Source: Isotricha intestinalis
Taxonomy: Eukaryota > Ciliophora > Litostomatea > Vestibuliferida > Isotrichidae
Length of the DNA stretch: 33,652 nt
Reading direction: 5' to 3'
NCBI GenBank assembly: GCA_023807065.1
Contig: JAJJLU010000529.1
Span: 1-33,652, forward strand
Shown: positions 18,177 to 27,894 of the stretch, one piece after another
How the letters are laid out: each line of letters begins with the position of its first letter
Numbering within the stretch: the first letter of the stretch is position 1
The notes under the pieces: model-generated
What the model saw: only the letters and a program-made list of their open reading frames with translations
Told to the model about the DNA's origin: nothing
Database searches by the model: none
Program-made: the position numbers and the translations under genes

Positions 18177-19757
18177 TTATTCTTTTAAAGCATTTTCATC
18201 AAAAGGAATAAATTTTTTTTTATTTAATTCAATAATAGAAGTTAACTGTTCAACTATTACAGTATCTAAATTATATTGTGTAACATAATAAGAAATAATA
18301 TATACAATAATATCAATTTTAACATATAAGTCAATCATATTTTGTGTCATTTCTAATAAAGTAGTAAATAAAATATTATTAATTCTTTTCTTTTTCTCAA
18401 TTTCATTTTCTCTTTTTATAGAAGTCGAATTTGAACTTTTTTCTAATTCTTCATTAAGAACATGATTAATATATAACAACCAAAAATTTTTTGTTTTAAA
18501 ATAATCTAAATTATATAAATATTTAATTAAATATATTTTTTCTTTTTTATCATAAGTATAATAAGTAGAACACATAATAATTGAATAACGAATACATTCT
18601 ATATCATTATCTGATTTTTTTAATATATTTTGAATAATATTTCCTAATTGTTTAAATCCTATTACTTTCAAATTAAAATGATTTTGAACTCTTTTTTTAT
18701 TTAAAATAGATAATAAAACAAATCTATAATTTCTCATTTCTAATTTTTCAAATAAATTTTTATAATCATCTTCATTTATTTTTTTACCTTCAAAAATTAA
18801 ATCTATATATTTTGATAAAAAAGATTTTTCTTCTTCATATTCATCATAATTTGAAGCAATATATTTGAAATTTTTTTTCAAACAATGAATAATTGAATTA
18901 TTATGTTTTAAAGAATTGTCATTTTTTGAAATATTACATTTATAAGGATAAAAAGAAATATCTTTTATAAATTTAATTCCTTCTGGAATTTCAATTTCGA
19001 TTGGAATATATTCTGATAATAATTGTATTTTATTGTGTTTTTGATCAAATAATTTTTTTTCTCTTTCATATTTATTTTTAATTGATGAAGAAAAAATTTT
19101 TATATTTTGAGAAAGAATATTTATTATTTTTTTTCTATTATCATTTATAATATTTAAATTATTTTTTCTTATTTTTAAAACTTCTATTTTTAAATCATTT
19201 ATATCATTTATTTTACTTCTATAACATTTTTCATTTAATTTTGCTTCATTAATAATATTTTCAAATTCTTCATTGTTTGGAATTTCCTTATCTTTTTCAT
19301 CATTATAATAATTAATTAAATAATTTTCAACAATTTCTAAACTTTTATTATATTTATTTTTTAATAGATTATTTTCATCTATTTCTTTATTATATTCTTC
19401 TTCAGATATTTTTATTTTTTCAATACTGCTTTTTAACTCTTTAACATATTCACTTATTTCATTATCAATTGACATTTTTAAAGCAGATATATATTCATTA
19501 AAAATATTACATTGTATATTAGCTAATTCTATCATAAATGATACAAGAATTTCTTCATATTGACCTAATATTTTCAGTTTATCATATTTTATAATTAAAT
19601 TTTTTAAGTTTTGAAAATAATTGAATGAATATGATAAATAATTTTCAAAAAAATCTTTACAATTATCATATAATTCTTCTTTTTTTTTAAATATGTTTTC
19701 TAATAATTCTCCAATTTTTTGTTTTTCTAAATCTTCATTTAAATTTTTATCATTCAT
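18177..19757 (-). CDS. BAR-like coiled-coil protein with SBF2/KIAA0513-like C-terminal domain
   Basis: Protein of 526 residues. Residues about 1-240 are long amphipathic helices of BAR/F-BAR character (FKKKEELYDNCKDFFENYL, YDKLKILGQYEEILVSFM, IEKIKISEEEYNKEIDEN). Residues about 330-510 resemble the helical SBF2/KIAA0513 domain. The clues are YRFVLLSILNKKR, then CSTYYTYDKKEKIYLIKYL, the FWLLYINHVLNEELEK motif around residues 425-440, and a final helix pair. In that family the core is typically a Cys followed by a T-Y-Y turn, then a Trp- or Phe-Trp-containing helix with E-E-x-x-K. The likely role is membrane-curvature binding in endocytic or secretory traffic. No membrane segment is seen. The assignment is from memory of pattern, not from alignment; a plain coiled-coil protein remains possible. 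Confidence 0.45.
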   Translation of the reverse strand: MNDKNLNEDLEKQKIGELLENIFKKKEELYDNCKDFFENYLSYSFNYFQNLKNLIIKYDKLKILGQYEEILVSFMIELANIQCNIFNEYISALKMSIDNEISEYVKELKSSIEKIKISEEEYNKEIDENNLLKNKYNKSLEIVENYLINYYNDEKDKEIPNNEEFENIINEAKLNEKCYRSKINDINDLKIEVLKIRKNNLNIINDNRKKIINILSQNIKIFSSSIKNKYEREKKLFDQKHNKIQLLSEYIPIEIEIPEGIKFIKDISFYPYKCNISKNDNSLKHNNSIIHCLKKNFKYIASNYDEYEEEKSFLSKYIDLIFEGKKINEDDYKNLFEKLEMRNYRFVLLSILNKKRVQNHFNLKVIGFKQLGNIIQNILKKSDNDIECIRYSIIMCSTYYTYDKKEKIYLIKYLYNLDYFKTKNFWLLYINHVLNEELEKSSNSTSIKRENEIEKKKRINNILFTTLLEMTQNMIDLYVKIDIIVYIISYYVTQYNLDTVIVEQLTSIIELNKKKFIPFDENALKE

Positions 19758-19896
19758 AAATTTATATTTTTTTTAAAATTATTAATTTAAGATTTTTAAA
19801 TAAATAAATTAAATAATTTACTCAAATTAATTTTTTTTCATAAAAAAAATAAACTAAAATTTATAAATATAAAATTCTAAAGGTAAGGAAAACATT
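19758..19896. promoter_or_regulatory. Divergent promoter spacer, BAR-like gene / CXC gene
   Basis: A 139-bp, nearly pure A+T spacer separates two divergent start codons and by position must hold both promoters. No recognisable element was seen. A slightly less AT-rich stretch, CTAAAGGTAAGGAAAACATT, directly precedes the CXC gene ATG; it could be a 5' leader. Confidence 0.45.
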
Positions 19897-20688
19897 ATGA
19901 ATAACAGTCCAAAAATTTCTTTATTTACACCAAATAGTATTGAAAGATCAAATAATTCATTTTGTAAAAATTATTCATTTTATTCTCCCAAAAATTTAAT
20001 GTTTAATGTAAATTATTTAGCATCAAATTCAAATCAAAAATTTTCAAACATAAAATTTTTTACATCAACACATAATCAAGAGACTCCAATTTTTTTAGGA
20101 AATAAATTAAATCGACAATTAACAGTTTCTCCATACTCAAATTCAAATAAAAAAGAAAAAAATACAATAAAATTAAAGATGTTAAACCATGAAATTTTTC
20201 ATAGTTATTCTCATACAAAACGAACAACAATAACAAATAATAGTTCAATTGAAATTAATAATCTTAATAATCAAATTTTAAATCATAATAATATTAATAA
20301 TAGTAATAATTCAAATAATAAAATAAAAAAATTTCATATTGGAAGTGTTAAAAAAAATTTAATGAATACTTTACAAAAAGAAAATTATAAAGAAGAAGAA
20401 GATATAGATTTAGAAAAAATGATAGATTATATTATTTCTAGTACTAAACATTATAATAAAAATTATCATTTTTATGAAAAAGAAAATAATAATATTGCTT
20501 TGAATGAAAATGAAAATAAAGAAACAATGAATAATAAAAATATAGAAAATAATAAAGAAATGATTGAATTTAATTATCATAGTTGTAAATGTAAAAAAAT
20601 TGGATGTTCAAAATACTCTTGTAGTTGTCTTCGTGGAGGATTAAAATGTGGAAAATTTTGCAATTGTAAGAATTGCAATAATAAATAA
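19897..20688 (+). CDS. Single-repeat CXC (tesmin/TSO1-like) protein
   Basis: This is a 263-residue protein whose only recognisable domain is at the very C-terminus (about 227-261). There the cysteines follow C-x-C-x4-C-x4-C-x-C-x6-C-x3-C-x-C-x2-C, ending CNCKNCNN. That is the spacing of one tesmin/TSO1 CXC repeat, a zinc-binding DNA-contact module found in LIN54/MuvB and plant TSO1 proteins. Canonical CRC proteins carry two repeats joined by a conserved linker; here only one is present and translation stops three residues after it. The first 225 residues are Asn/Ser/Lys-rich and probably disordered. It is likely a nuclear DNA-binding protein, though with one repeat its specificity is uncertain. 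The broken sigma-adaptin relic lies just downstream on the same strand. Confidence 0.8.
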   Translation: MNNSPKISLFTPNSIERSNNSFCKNYSFYSPKNLMFNVNYLASNSNQKFSNIKFFTSTHNQETPIFLGNKLNRQLTVSPYSNSNKKEKNTIKLKMLNHEIFHSYSHTKRTTITNNSSIEINNLNNQILNHNNINNSNNSNNKIKKFHIGSVKKNLMNTLQKENYKEEEDIDLEKMIDYIISSTKHYNKNYHFYEKENNNIALNENENKETMNNKNIENNKEMIEFNYHSCKCKKIGCSKYSCSCLRGGLKCGKFCNCKNCNNK

Positions 20689-20789
20689 ATGAATTAATCA
20701 CATAAAATTAAATATTTATTTTTATAAATAATATCAGAATTTTTTTTCTAATATATTAAAATTTTTATGTTAGTAAATAATATATTATA

Positions 20790-21230
20790 ATAAAATTAGT
20801 TAAAATTTGTTATATGAGAAAAGAAAAAAAAGAAGAAAATTAAGTAAATGGTATATTCATCTTCCAAATGAGGAAAAAATAAAAATTCAAAATGAAGTTT
20901 ATAGAATATAATTTTAAGAGATATTAGAGAAAGTAATATTATAGAAATAATATTTATTTTTTGTAATTCTTCTTATAGAAATTATAAAGTTGATTATAAA
21001 AAATATGCTTCTTTATATTTTATTATGGAATTTAATAATGTAGAAAATGAATTAACTTCTTTAGAACTTATTCATCTATTTGTTGAAATTTTGATTGTTT
21101 TTTGGTGCTTTTTGTAAATTAGATGTTCTTAATAATTTTATAATGTTTATTATTTTAGATGAAATTATTGATGGTACAGATATTAAAATTTAAAAAAAAA
21201 TAATATTAACAAAACATAGAGAAATGTAAT
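20790..21230 (+). pseudogene. Decayed AP-1-type sigma adaptin gene
   Basis: Sigma adaptins are about 140-160-residue small chains of clathrin adaptor complexes. Three frames on this strand give consecutive pieces of one. Frame A (about 20832-20906) has RKLSKWYIHLPNEEK. Frame B (about 20909-21092) has YKVDYKKYASLYFIMEF and ENELTSLELIHLFVEIL, the family signature and most like AP-1 sigma. Frame C (about 21099-21190) has FGAFCKLDVLNNF and FIILDEIIDG. Frame changes fall near 20906-20912 and 21092-21100, stops follow each break, and a TAA replaces the expected C-terminal residues near 21191. No in-frame ATG precedes the LSKWY block. GT...AG introns do not explain the breaks. Neighbouring genes thousands of bases long have no frameshifts, so assembly error is a weaker explanation than a pseudogene. 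No repaired reading is offered. Confidence 0.8.
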
Positions 21231-21305
21231 TATATGAGTGATTAAATAAAAAAAATGAAAATAGGAAAAATTAAAGTTTTGTTATTAAATAAAAAATATT
21301 TAATA

Positions 21306-22901
21306 CTAATATAATACTTCATTATTATTATTATTATTATTTTGAGAATTATAATTACTTTGAATTTTAAATAAATAGTAACAAATAACTCCTTTAATGA
21401 CAAAATTAATTATACTTAAACCATAAATTAATTCTTTATGAATAGAAAAAAAGCCATCAGAAACAGAATAAGTACCAAAATGAGCAAATAACCATATAAC
21501 ATCTAAAATTTCACAAATCAAAAAATAATAAAAAACATATTTTATATAACTTTTATCATATTGTCCATTAAAGAAATATAAAAGAAGTAAAGAAAAACAA
21601 CCCATAAAATTAATTAAATCATTTCTATCTAAAATATTATTAATAAAACTTAAACCTAAACTAGAAATAATAAGAATTAAAATATATTTATTCCATTCTT
21701 CTTTTTCAAACACATTAAAATAATTTTCTTTAGTAGTATATCCAGTTGTGTAATTAGGACTTACATTTTTTTTATCATTAATATTTTTATTTTGAGTATA
21801 AGTAAATCTTTGACTATCATTTAAAGGATTCTTTAAAATAGATTTTCTAAATCCATCATCTACTTCTTCACCAATATTAAAAATATTATTTTCATTATTA
21901 TCTAAATTGATTAAACTATTAATTCCTCCACTCATAATAACACCAAAAGGTTTAAAATAATATTTATTAAATTTCGCTAATGTATCTATAATTTTATTTG
22001 TCTTATCAAGTTCATTTTTACTTTTATTTACTAAAGTTTTAAAATATTCAACAACATCATAAACATAATGTAATTTCATTCTTATTTTTCCTATTGTAAT
22101 TGTTTCTTCATTTGGATCTTTTATTTCAAATATTTTTTCAACTCTTTGTTGTTCTTCATCTAAATTTTCTAAATTAAAATCTATTTTTCCTATTAATTTA
22201 GTTATAGTAATTTTTTTTTGGAATAATTCAAAATGTAAAATTTGATATCTTTTATCTAAATCAAATTTAAAATTTTCATTCCATATAATTCCATTAGGTG
22301 AATTTTTACCATAATTACTTATTTGTTGATTTGAAATATCAGTATATAATTTAACTAAATATTCTCCATTTAAATTATCTAATTCTAAAGCTTCAAAAAC
22401 TGAAATTCCTAAACTTATTTTTTGATCATTTGATTTTAAATGTTTTTCTATTTGTTCTTCATATTGAGAAATATTATATTCTAAATTTTCTTTTTGTTGA
22501 TTTAACCCATTAAATTTTATTTTCATTTCTTCTTCTAAAATAATATATTGTTTTAAAAATTCAGGAATTGAAATTTGTTCTTCAAAAGGATGATTTAATA
22601 AAGTAAATATATCATTTTGATAATTAATATCAAAATCAAATTCATCCCAATTATGTTTTTTTAATGTTTTTTCATAATATTCTTTTAAATTGTTTTTTGA
22701 TATTTCATTATTAATTGATAAATATAATTCTGTTTCTAATTCATATATTAATTTATTTATTTTATTTGTTATTTCTTTTGATTGTTGATGTGACATTGAT
22801 TCATCAATTGATGTTCCATATTTTTTATTTAATTTATTTTTATGAATATCATCTTGAATTGATTTTAATATTTCTTGTATAGCTTCTTTTTTAGAACTCA
22901 T
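21306..22901 (-). CDS. C2-domain protein with four C-terminal membrane segments
   Basis: Protein of 531 residues. Residues 1-155 are helical and partly coiled coil. Residues about 160-265 look like a C2 sandwich (ISLGISVFEALELDNLNGEYLVKLY, NGIIWNENFKFDL, ILHFELFQKK, KLIGKIDFNLENL). The G-x-x-x-x-W-N-E-x-F turn is a C2 hallmark. After a linker, residues about 400-515 hold four hydrophobic segments: YILILIISSLGLSFI, FMGCFSLLLLYFF, VFYYFLICEILDVIWLF and LSIINFVIKGVICYYLF. The protein ends in a poly-Asn stretch from an ATT microsatellite. The architecture suggests a membrane-anchored C2 protein of an intracellular membrane or the cortex (alveoli or contact sites), with membrane helices after the C2. 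The family is not known to me by name. It is separated by 129 bp from the kinesin gene on the same strand. Confidence 0.7.
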   Translation of the reverse strand: MSSKKEAIQEILKSIQDDIHKNKLNKKYGTSIDESMSHQQSKEITNKINKLIYELETELYLSINNEISKNNLKEYYEKTLKKHNWDEFDFDINYQNDIFTLLNHPFEEQISIPEFLKQYIILEEEMKIKFNGLNQQKENLEYNISQYEEQIEKHLKSNDQKISLGISVFEALELDNLNGEYLVKLYTDISNQQISNYGKNSPNGIIWNENFKFDLDKRYQILHFELFQKKITITKLIGKIDFNLENLDEEQQRVEKIFEIKDPNEETITIGKIRMKLHYVYDVVEYFKTLVNKSKNELDKTNKIIDTLAKFNKYYFKPFGVIMSGGINSLINLDNNENNIFNIGEEVDDGFRKSILKNPLNDSQRFTYTQNKNINDKKNVSPNYTTGYTTKENYFNVFEKEEWNKYILILIISSLGLSFINNILDRNDLINFMGCFSLLLLYFFNGQYDKSYIKYVFYYFLICEILDVIWLFAHFGTYSVSDGFFSIHKELIYGLSIINFVIKGVICYYLFKIQSNYNSQNNNNNNNEVLY

Positions 22902-23030
22902 TTAATTTTGATTTAAAAAAAAATGAAAAAAATTATTAATATAAAAAAACCTAAATATATAAAAATTAACCTCATAATAAAATATATAAAAAAACAAAAA
23001 AAAAGTAAAAAAAAACAAATGAAAAAAACC

Positions 23031-26000
23031 TTAATTTGTACTTCTTAAAATACTACTAGATTCATTAACAGAATCATCATCTCCTTTAGAAGCTTTTAAC
23101 CTTTGATTAAATAAAGGATTTCCAGTCATTTTATTAGAAGCATTTAATCCAACTTCATATTCACAATTAACTTTCCCATTAATAATATTAACTTTAATTC
23201 CATCAAATTTTCTAGTCACTGTTCCAGTCTCTAAATATTTTTCAATACAACTTTCAATACTATTTGAATCATAAATTGTTTCAAATCTCCTTCCTTCAAA
23301 TTCACTATTTTCTTGATTTAAAAATCCAAATTTATTTTTATATTTTGAACGACATGATTTACTTTGAATTGTTTTTAAAATTAAATTATCTTTTAATTTG
23401 TTATTTTTTTCATATTCATTATTATTTGAATTATTATTTGCATCTTCTATTTCTATTTTTATTTCCTTTTTTTTTAATGTTTTTTTATTTGTTGTTTCTA
23501 TTTCTGAACTTAGTGATCTTGAATTATTTTTCATTTCTTTTTGTTTTATTAATTTTGATTTTATTTTTCTATTAGTTGGTGTTGAATTGTTTTCATCTTC
23601 TTCATCAAAAAATGAACTTGAATTATTTATTTTTTCATTTATTTTAAAATTTGAATTTGATGTTTTATAATTTACTAATTTTAATTTGTTGTTTTCTCTC
23701 TTTTGATATGATAAATTCCCTTTTTTTAATTTTTCATTTTTTGAAGATTTTAAAAATTGATTATATGTTTGATTTATATATTCTATTTTTTCATATTCAT
23801 TTTTTTTTTCATTATTTTTTATATTTTTTAATGTATTTAATGCCAAATCAAAATTCAAATTCCTTGATTCAATATTTTCTCTTTTTAATTCTCTTTCAAA
23901 AGATGATTTTGTTTTGTCTTTATCTTCAGATCTTACACTTATTATACTTCTTTTTACTTGATTATCATTATATGAAATATTCTCAATTTTATTCAATGGA
24001 ATTTTTGTTATCTCTGGATTTAAATTTTTTTTAATATATTCATTCTTATTATTTATATCATTATTTTCTTTATTATTTTCTCGAATATTTTCTTCATTTT
24101 TTTCTATATTATTTTCTTTATTATTTTCTATATTATTTTCTTTATTATTTTCTTTATAATTTTCTTCACTTTTCTTTGATTTTAAATTAGTTTCTTTATT
24201 ATTCTCATTATCTTTTATTTCTTTTTTAATTTCAATTTGATTTTCTAATTTTTCAACATCTGGAATTTCATTCTTTAAAATGAGATTAGTGAAATATTCC
24301 TTATTAAATTGAATAATTTTATTACAATCATCTCTAATTTCATATATTTCTTTTCTTAATCCTTCACTTTTTTTAACATTAGCAACTAATAAATCTTTAA
24401 GTAAAGTTAATTTAGATTGTTTTTTTTCAGTTTTTAAAAACATTTTTTGATTTTTATCAGAAGAATTACTATTATGACTAATAAAACTACTTAAAACATT
24501 ATCATTATTTAAAGTATTTTTCCCAGAATTTCCAGTATTATATTTAGGAATAATAGGAATAGAAATACTAGTTCTTCTCTTAAAATTTAAATTAATATTA
24601 TTATTAATATTATTATTAATATTAATATTATTATTATTAATATTATTATTAATATTATTATTATTATTATTATCATTTTCAATATTATTATTTTCAGTAT
24701 TATTAATTTTATTATCATTTAAATTTTCGCCTTGAGTTTCAGTTATAATTATACTTCCTCTTCTTCTATTTTGTTTCATTATATTTAAATTATTTTTATT
24801 TACTACCTTAATTACCCCTTGATTTAAATTATTACCAAATTTAATTGAAAGTTCTTTTTTTTGACTTCTAATTATTGGCATTTGATCATTATTAACATTA
24901 ATAGGATTTAAATTTGAATTCATTTTTTGTTTGTCTATTAAATTAGTTTTTATAAAGTTTAATGCGTTTACATGAATATTATTTGTAGTTACCATTTCAT
25001 AATTTGATGATAGAATATCATCTACTATACTTAATAAAGTTTTTGTCATATTCATCAATGATTTATTATCTATTTTTAATTTTTCATATCCATTATTTAT
25101 TAACTGATATGAAAAATAATATTGTAAATAATCATAAAAATAATTCATTGAAAATAAATTTAATTGCTCTTTATCTGATATATTTTTTATTGCTTTATTA
25201 TCTAATTGTTCTTTAAATATTTTATCTAAATTTTTCTTATAATTATTATATATTGATTCATATTTTTCTTCTTTTTTAATATCTAATGATTTTTTCATCA
25301 TTAAATTCATTTCTTCAAATAAATTATTTTTATTAAACTCTTTATTATATTTCTGAAGAATTTCATTTAAATTTTCATTTTGTAAAACAATATTTTCTTG
25401 AATTTTATCAATTTCAAAATTTGTATTTCTTTCTTTAATATTCTCCAACTCTTCTTTAATTTTTTTATATAAAGAAACAATTTTATCTTTAACTTCTTCT
25501 GAATCTTCAGAAAAAGAAGAATCCTTGTCTTTCAAATCTTGAATTTCTGAATTTTTTTCTTTAATTTCATTTAACAACTCTTCTATTTTTTCTTTCAAAA
25601 CTTTTTTCTCTTCTTTAAGCAAACTACACTTTCCACAATAATTATTATTACCATTTTCATCAATAGCATCATCATCAACATTTTCCCCTTTCATAAGTTT
25701 CATAATTTTTTGATTAGCATTTTCTAATTTTTTTTTTAATTGAAATACCATTTTTTGTAATTCTTCATAAGAATATTTAATATTAACTTTAACTTTATTT
25801 TTAATAGTTTTAGCTCTTTGAGCAAATTGTAAACTAGAAATACTTTCATCTAAATTATAAGAATGAGGTGAACAAGTAACAATTAAACTTGTTTTAAAAT
25901 TTCCACCTAAACTTTCTTGTAAAATTCTAGTTAATTTACTATCTCTATAAGGAATATGGTCTGAATTAGAAGTTAAAGCATGAATAACATTACCTAAAGC

Positions 26001-27215
26001 AGATAAACTTAAATTTATTTTTTTAGCTTCTTCTAAAGTTTCTCCAACTGCTCCTGTTTTAGAGACTTTTTCACTTCCTGCTAAATCTACTAAATTTAAT
26101 ATACCTTTTTTAATTATATTTTCCTTTTTAAATTGTTGTAATACTTCTAATATCATTATTGAATGAGATCTACTTGATTGTTGATTTAATTTTGTTTCTC
26201 CTACTTTTCTATTACTTTCAGCTATTTCAGTATAATAAATAAAATCATCAATTGAACTAAGGTAAACTTCACTTAAATTATCTATAAAAATTCCTCTTGT
26301 TGGACTTTCTTTAATATGTAAATTTTTTTCTCCTGTTAACAAGTCATAAATAACTTCTTTATATATTTGAACAAAACTTAATTTAAATTGAAAACTAATA
26401 TTTTCATCAGATGTTTCTACATAACTAAATATATCTTGAATTATTCTTGGAATAACACCTTTAATATTCTCATCATTAATATCATTACCATACATTGTAA
26501 AAGTTTTACCTGAACCACTTTGTCCATAAGCAAATATAGTTCCATTATAACCTTCCATTATATCTTTAACTATATCTTTTCCTATATTTTCATATATTTC
26601 AATTTGAGGTGTTTTTTCTTGAAACACTTTATCAAATTTAAATGAAGGACCATTTTCTATATTTGGGCTATTTAAATTTATATTAAAGGCATTGTTATTA
26701 TTATTATTTGTTTTTTTTGTTTTTATTGTTACTATATTATCATTTTGATATTCTGGAGTTATGTAACCAATATTATTTTTTAATAAGGATAATTCCATTT
26801 CATTTAATGGACGAAATCTACAATATACTTTTACATTTTTATTTCTTTCTTTTGTTTCATCTGTAATATAACTTTTTTTTGGAGATAAATTTAAATTACT
26901 ATTATTATTTGTTTGAATACTATTATTTGAATTTTGAGTAATAAAATTTTGGAGATTTTGATTGTTTTCATTTGGGCTATTTTTATTATTTTGATTATCA
27001 TTTTGATTTATTTGGATTATGTTTTTTAGTGTTTCATTTTTTTTATTTGTTATTATTATTGGTTTGTTATTTTCATTCTTTGATTTTTTTGAATCTTCTT
27101 TTTGAAATTGTATTGTTAATTGATGGTTTCTTGGATTGGATTTTCCTTTAAATCCTAATGGAACACTTGTTGTGTATGATCTTTTAAAGTTTTTAGTTCG
27201 ATTTTTATTTTTCAT
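23031..27215 (-). CDS. Kinesin-1-like N-terminal motor protein
   Basis: This is a plus-end-directed microtubule motor by family. The 1394-residue protein has a disordered 120-residue N-terminal extension, then the motor domain at about 124-475. It contains VKVYCRFRPL, the P-loop GQSGSGKT (about 230), switch I NQQSSRSHS, switch II DLAGSEKV, YRDSKLTRILQESLGG, and the motor end LQFAQRAKTIKNKVKVN. The last motif and the neck that follows (YEELQKMVFQLKKKLENAN) are most like kinesin-1/KIF5. Coiled coil follows (about 490-700), then Asn-rich and charged low-complexity regions (about 850-1080), then a short conserved-looking C-terminus with a FDGIKVNIINGKVNCEYEV stretch. All catalytic motifs are intact. 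The tail lacks an obvious kinesin light-chain-binding heptad region or IAK motif, so cargo is unknown. Confidence 0.9.
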   Translation of the reverse strand: MKNKNRTKNFKRSYTTSVPLGFKGKSNPRNHQLTIQFQKEDSKKSKNENNKPIIITNKKNETLKNIIQINQNDNQNNKNSPNENNQNLQNFITQNSNNSIQTNNNSNLNLSPKKSYITDETKERNKNVKVYCRFRPLNEMELSLLKNNIGYITPEYQNDNIVTIKTKKTNNNNNNAFNINLNSPNIENGPSFKFDKVFQEKTPQIEIYENIGKDIVKDIMEGYNGTIFAYGQSGSGKTFTMYGNDINDENIKGVIPRIIQDIFSYVETSDENISFQFKLSFVQIYKEVIYDLLTGEKNLHIKESPTRGIFIDNLSEVYLSSIDDFIYYTEIAESNRKVGETKLNQQSSRSHSIMILEVLQQFKKENIIKKGILNLVDLAGSEKVSKTGAVGETLEEAKKINLSLSALGNVIHALTSNSDHIPYRDSKLTRILQESLGGNFKTSLIVTCSPHSYNLDESISSLQFAQRAKTIKNKVKVNIKYSYEELQKMVFQLKKKLENANQKIMKLMKGENVDDDAIDENGNNNYCGKCSLLKEEKKVLKEKIEELLNEIKEKNSEIQDLKDKDSSFSEDSEEVKDKIVSLYKKIKEELENIKERNTNFEIDKIQENIVLQNENLNEILQKYNKEFNKNNLFEEMNLMMKKSLDIKKEEKYESIYNNYKKNLDKIFKEQLDNKAIKNISDKEQLNLFSMNYFYDYLQYYFSYQLINNGYEKLKIDNKSLMNMTKTLLSIVDDILSSNYEMVTTNNIHVNALNFIKTNLIDKQKMNSNLNPINVNNDQMPIIRSQKKELSIKFGNNLNQGVIKVVNKNNLNIMKQNRRRGSIIITETQGENLNDNKINNTENNNIENDNNNNNNINNNINNNNININNNINNNINLNFKRRTSISIPIIPKYNTGNSGKNTLNNDNVLSSFISHNSNSSDKNQKMFLKTEKKQSKLTLLKDLLVANVKKSEGLRKEIYEIRDDCNKIIQFNKEYFTNLILKNEIPDVEKLENQIEIKKEIKDNENNKETNLKSKKSEENYKENNKENNIENNKENNIEKNEENIRENNKENNDINNKNEYIKKNLNPEITKIPLNKIENISYNDNQVKRSIISVRSEDKDKTKSSFERELKRENIESRNLNFDLALNTLKNIKNNEKKNEYEKIEYINQTYNQFLKSSKNEKLKKGNLSYQKRENNKLKLVNYKTSNSNFKINEKINNSSSFFDEEDENNSTPTNRKIKSKLIKQKEMKNNSRSLSSEIETTNKKTLKKKEIKIEIEDANNNSNNNEYEKNNKLKDNLILKTIQSKSCRSKYKNKFGFLNQENSEFEGRRFETIYDSNSIESCIEKYLETGTVTRKFDGIKVNIINGKVNCEYEVGLNASNKMTGNPLFNQRLKASKGDDDSVNESSSILRSTN
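24048..24162 (-). repeat. Coding repeat, Lys/Glu-Asn-Asn units in kinesin tail
   Basis: On the minus strand this short tandem repeat has a unit of about 12-15 bases encoding variants of KENN/IENN/REN. It encodes a charged, disordered spacer and keeps the frame. Such repeats expand and contract readily. Confidence 0.7.
24591..24672 (-). repeat. ATT/AAT microsatellite coding Asn/Ile runs in kinesin
   Basis: Imperfect trinucleotide repeat of ATT with interspersed AAT. On the coding strand it gives alternating Asn and Ile runs (NINNNINNNNIN). The repeat length is a multiple of three and so does not break the kinesin frame. Similar but shorter ATT runs end the C2 membrane protein near 21320. Confidence 0.85.
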
Positions 27216-27894
27216 TTTTTTAATTTATTGTTTTAATATTAAAATCAATTTTTATATATTTTAAACTTTATATACATTTTGTAAAATCTATTTTTTGTCT
27301 CAATTTTAATGAGATAAATTCTATGATATTTTTGATATGATAAAAAAATGTTATTATTTTCGTCAAACATTTATTTATCAATTTTATTAACTGTTATTAT
27401 TAATTCAGTAATAATTTAAATATAATCTGTCAATACTATTATTAAATTTAACAAAAGAATTAAGATTTAAAACACCATTTATTCAATAATTAATTGTAAT
27501 TGTCTCCATTTTTTAAAATTTTATGAGGATTATCTTTAATTAATAACATTTAACATATTGATTAAAAATTTTATTTCAATGAATATATAAAATATTTTCA
27601 ACTTCTACATTATGATAATATTTCTCTTTAAATATAAAATAAAAAACTCATTTGTTTTAACCATTTTATTAATATAGATTTATGTATATGTATTTTCATA
27701 AGCTAGAAAATCTTTTGAAGATAAGAAAAATAAAATAAACATTTTCAAATAAAATAATAAATAAACCTTATTTTCAAAATACATATTATTTAAATAATTC
27801 TCTTTTTTTAAAAAAACCGAAAAACAACAAAAAAAAAATAAAAAATATTTTTAAAAATATAACTAACTAAAAAAAAAATTTTTTTAAAAAAAAA
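27216..27894. other. 679-bp divergent spacer with possible coding relic
   Basis: This is the largest spacer without an intact gene and should contain promoters of the kinesin and the calmodulin-like gene. It is almost all A+T. On the minus strand, short protein-like runs occur in different frames: KEKYYHNVEVENILYIH (about 27640-27585) ending in TGA, and KDNPHKILKNGDNYN (about 27537-27494) ending in TAA. They look like remains of a decayed gene but match no family that I recognise. Poly-A/T runs crowd the last 60 bp before the downstream ATG. Confidence 0.35.

Noticed and set aside
20890..21100. Programmed frameshifting (Euplotes style) to explain the sigma-adaptin frame changes
   Set aside because: Euplotes shifts occur at AAA-TAA/TAG-type sites in many genes. 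Here the break sites do not share one motif, no other gene in the window shifts, an in-frame start is missing, and the C-terminus also carries a stop.
20790..21230. Introns as the cause of the sigma-adaptin breaks
   Set aside because: The frame changes need only one or two extra or missing bases, and no GT...AG segment separates the matching blocks.
24591..24672. CRISPR-like or satellite array
   Set aside because: It is an ATT trinucleotide microsatellite inside the kinesin coding frame, with no spacer/repeat structure.
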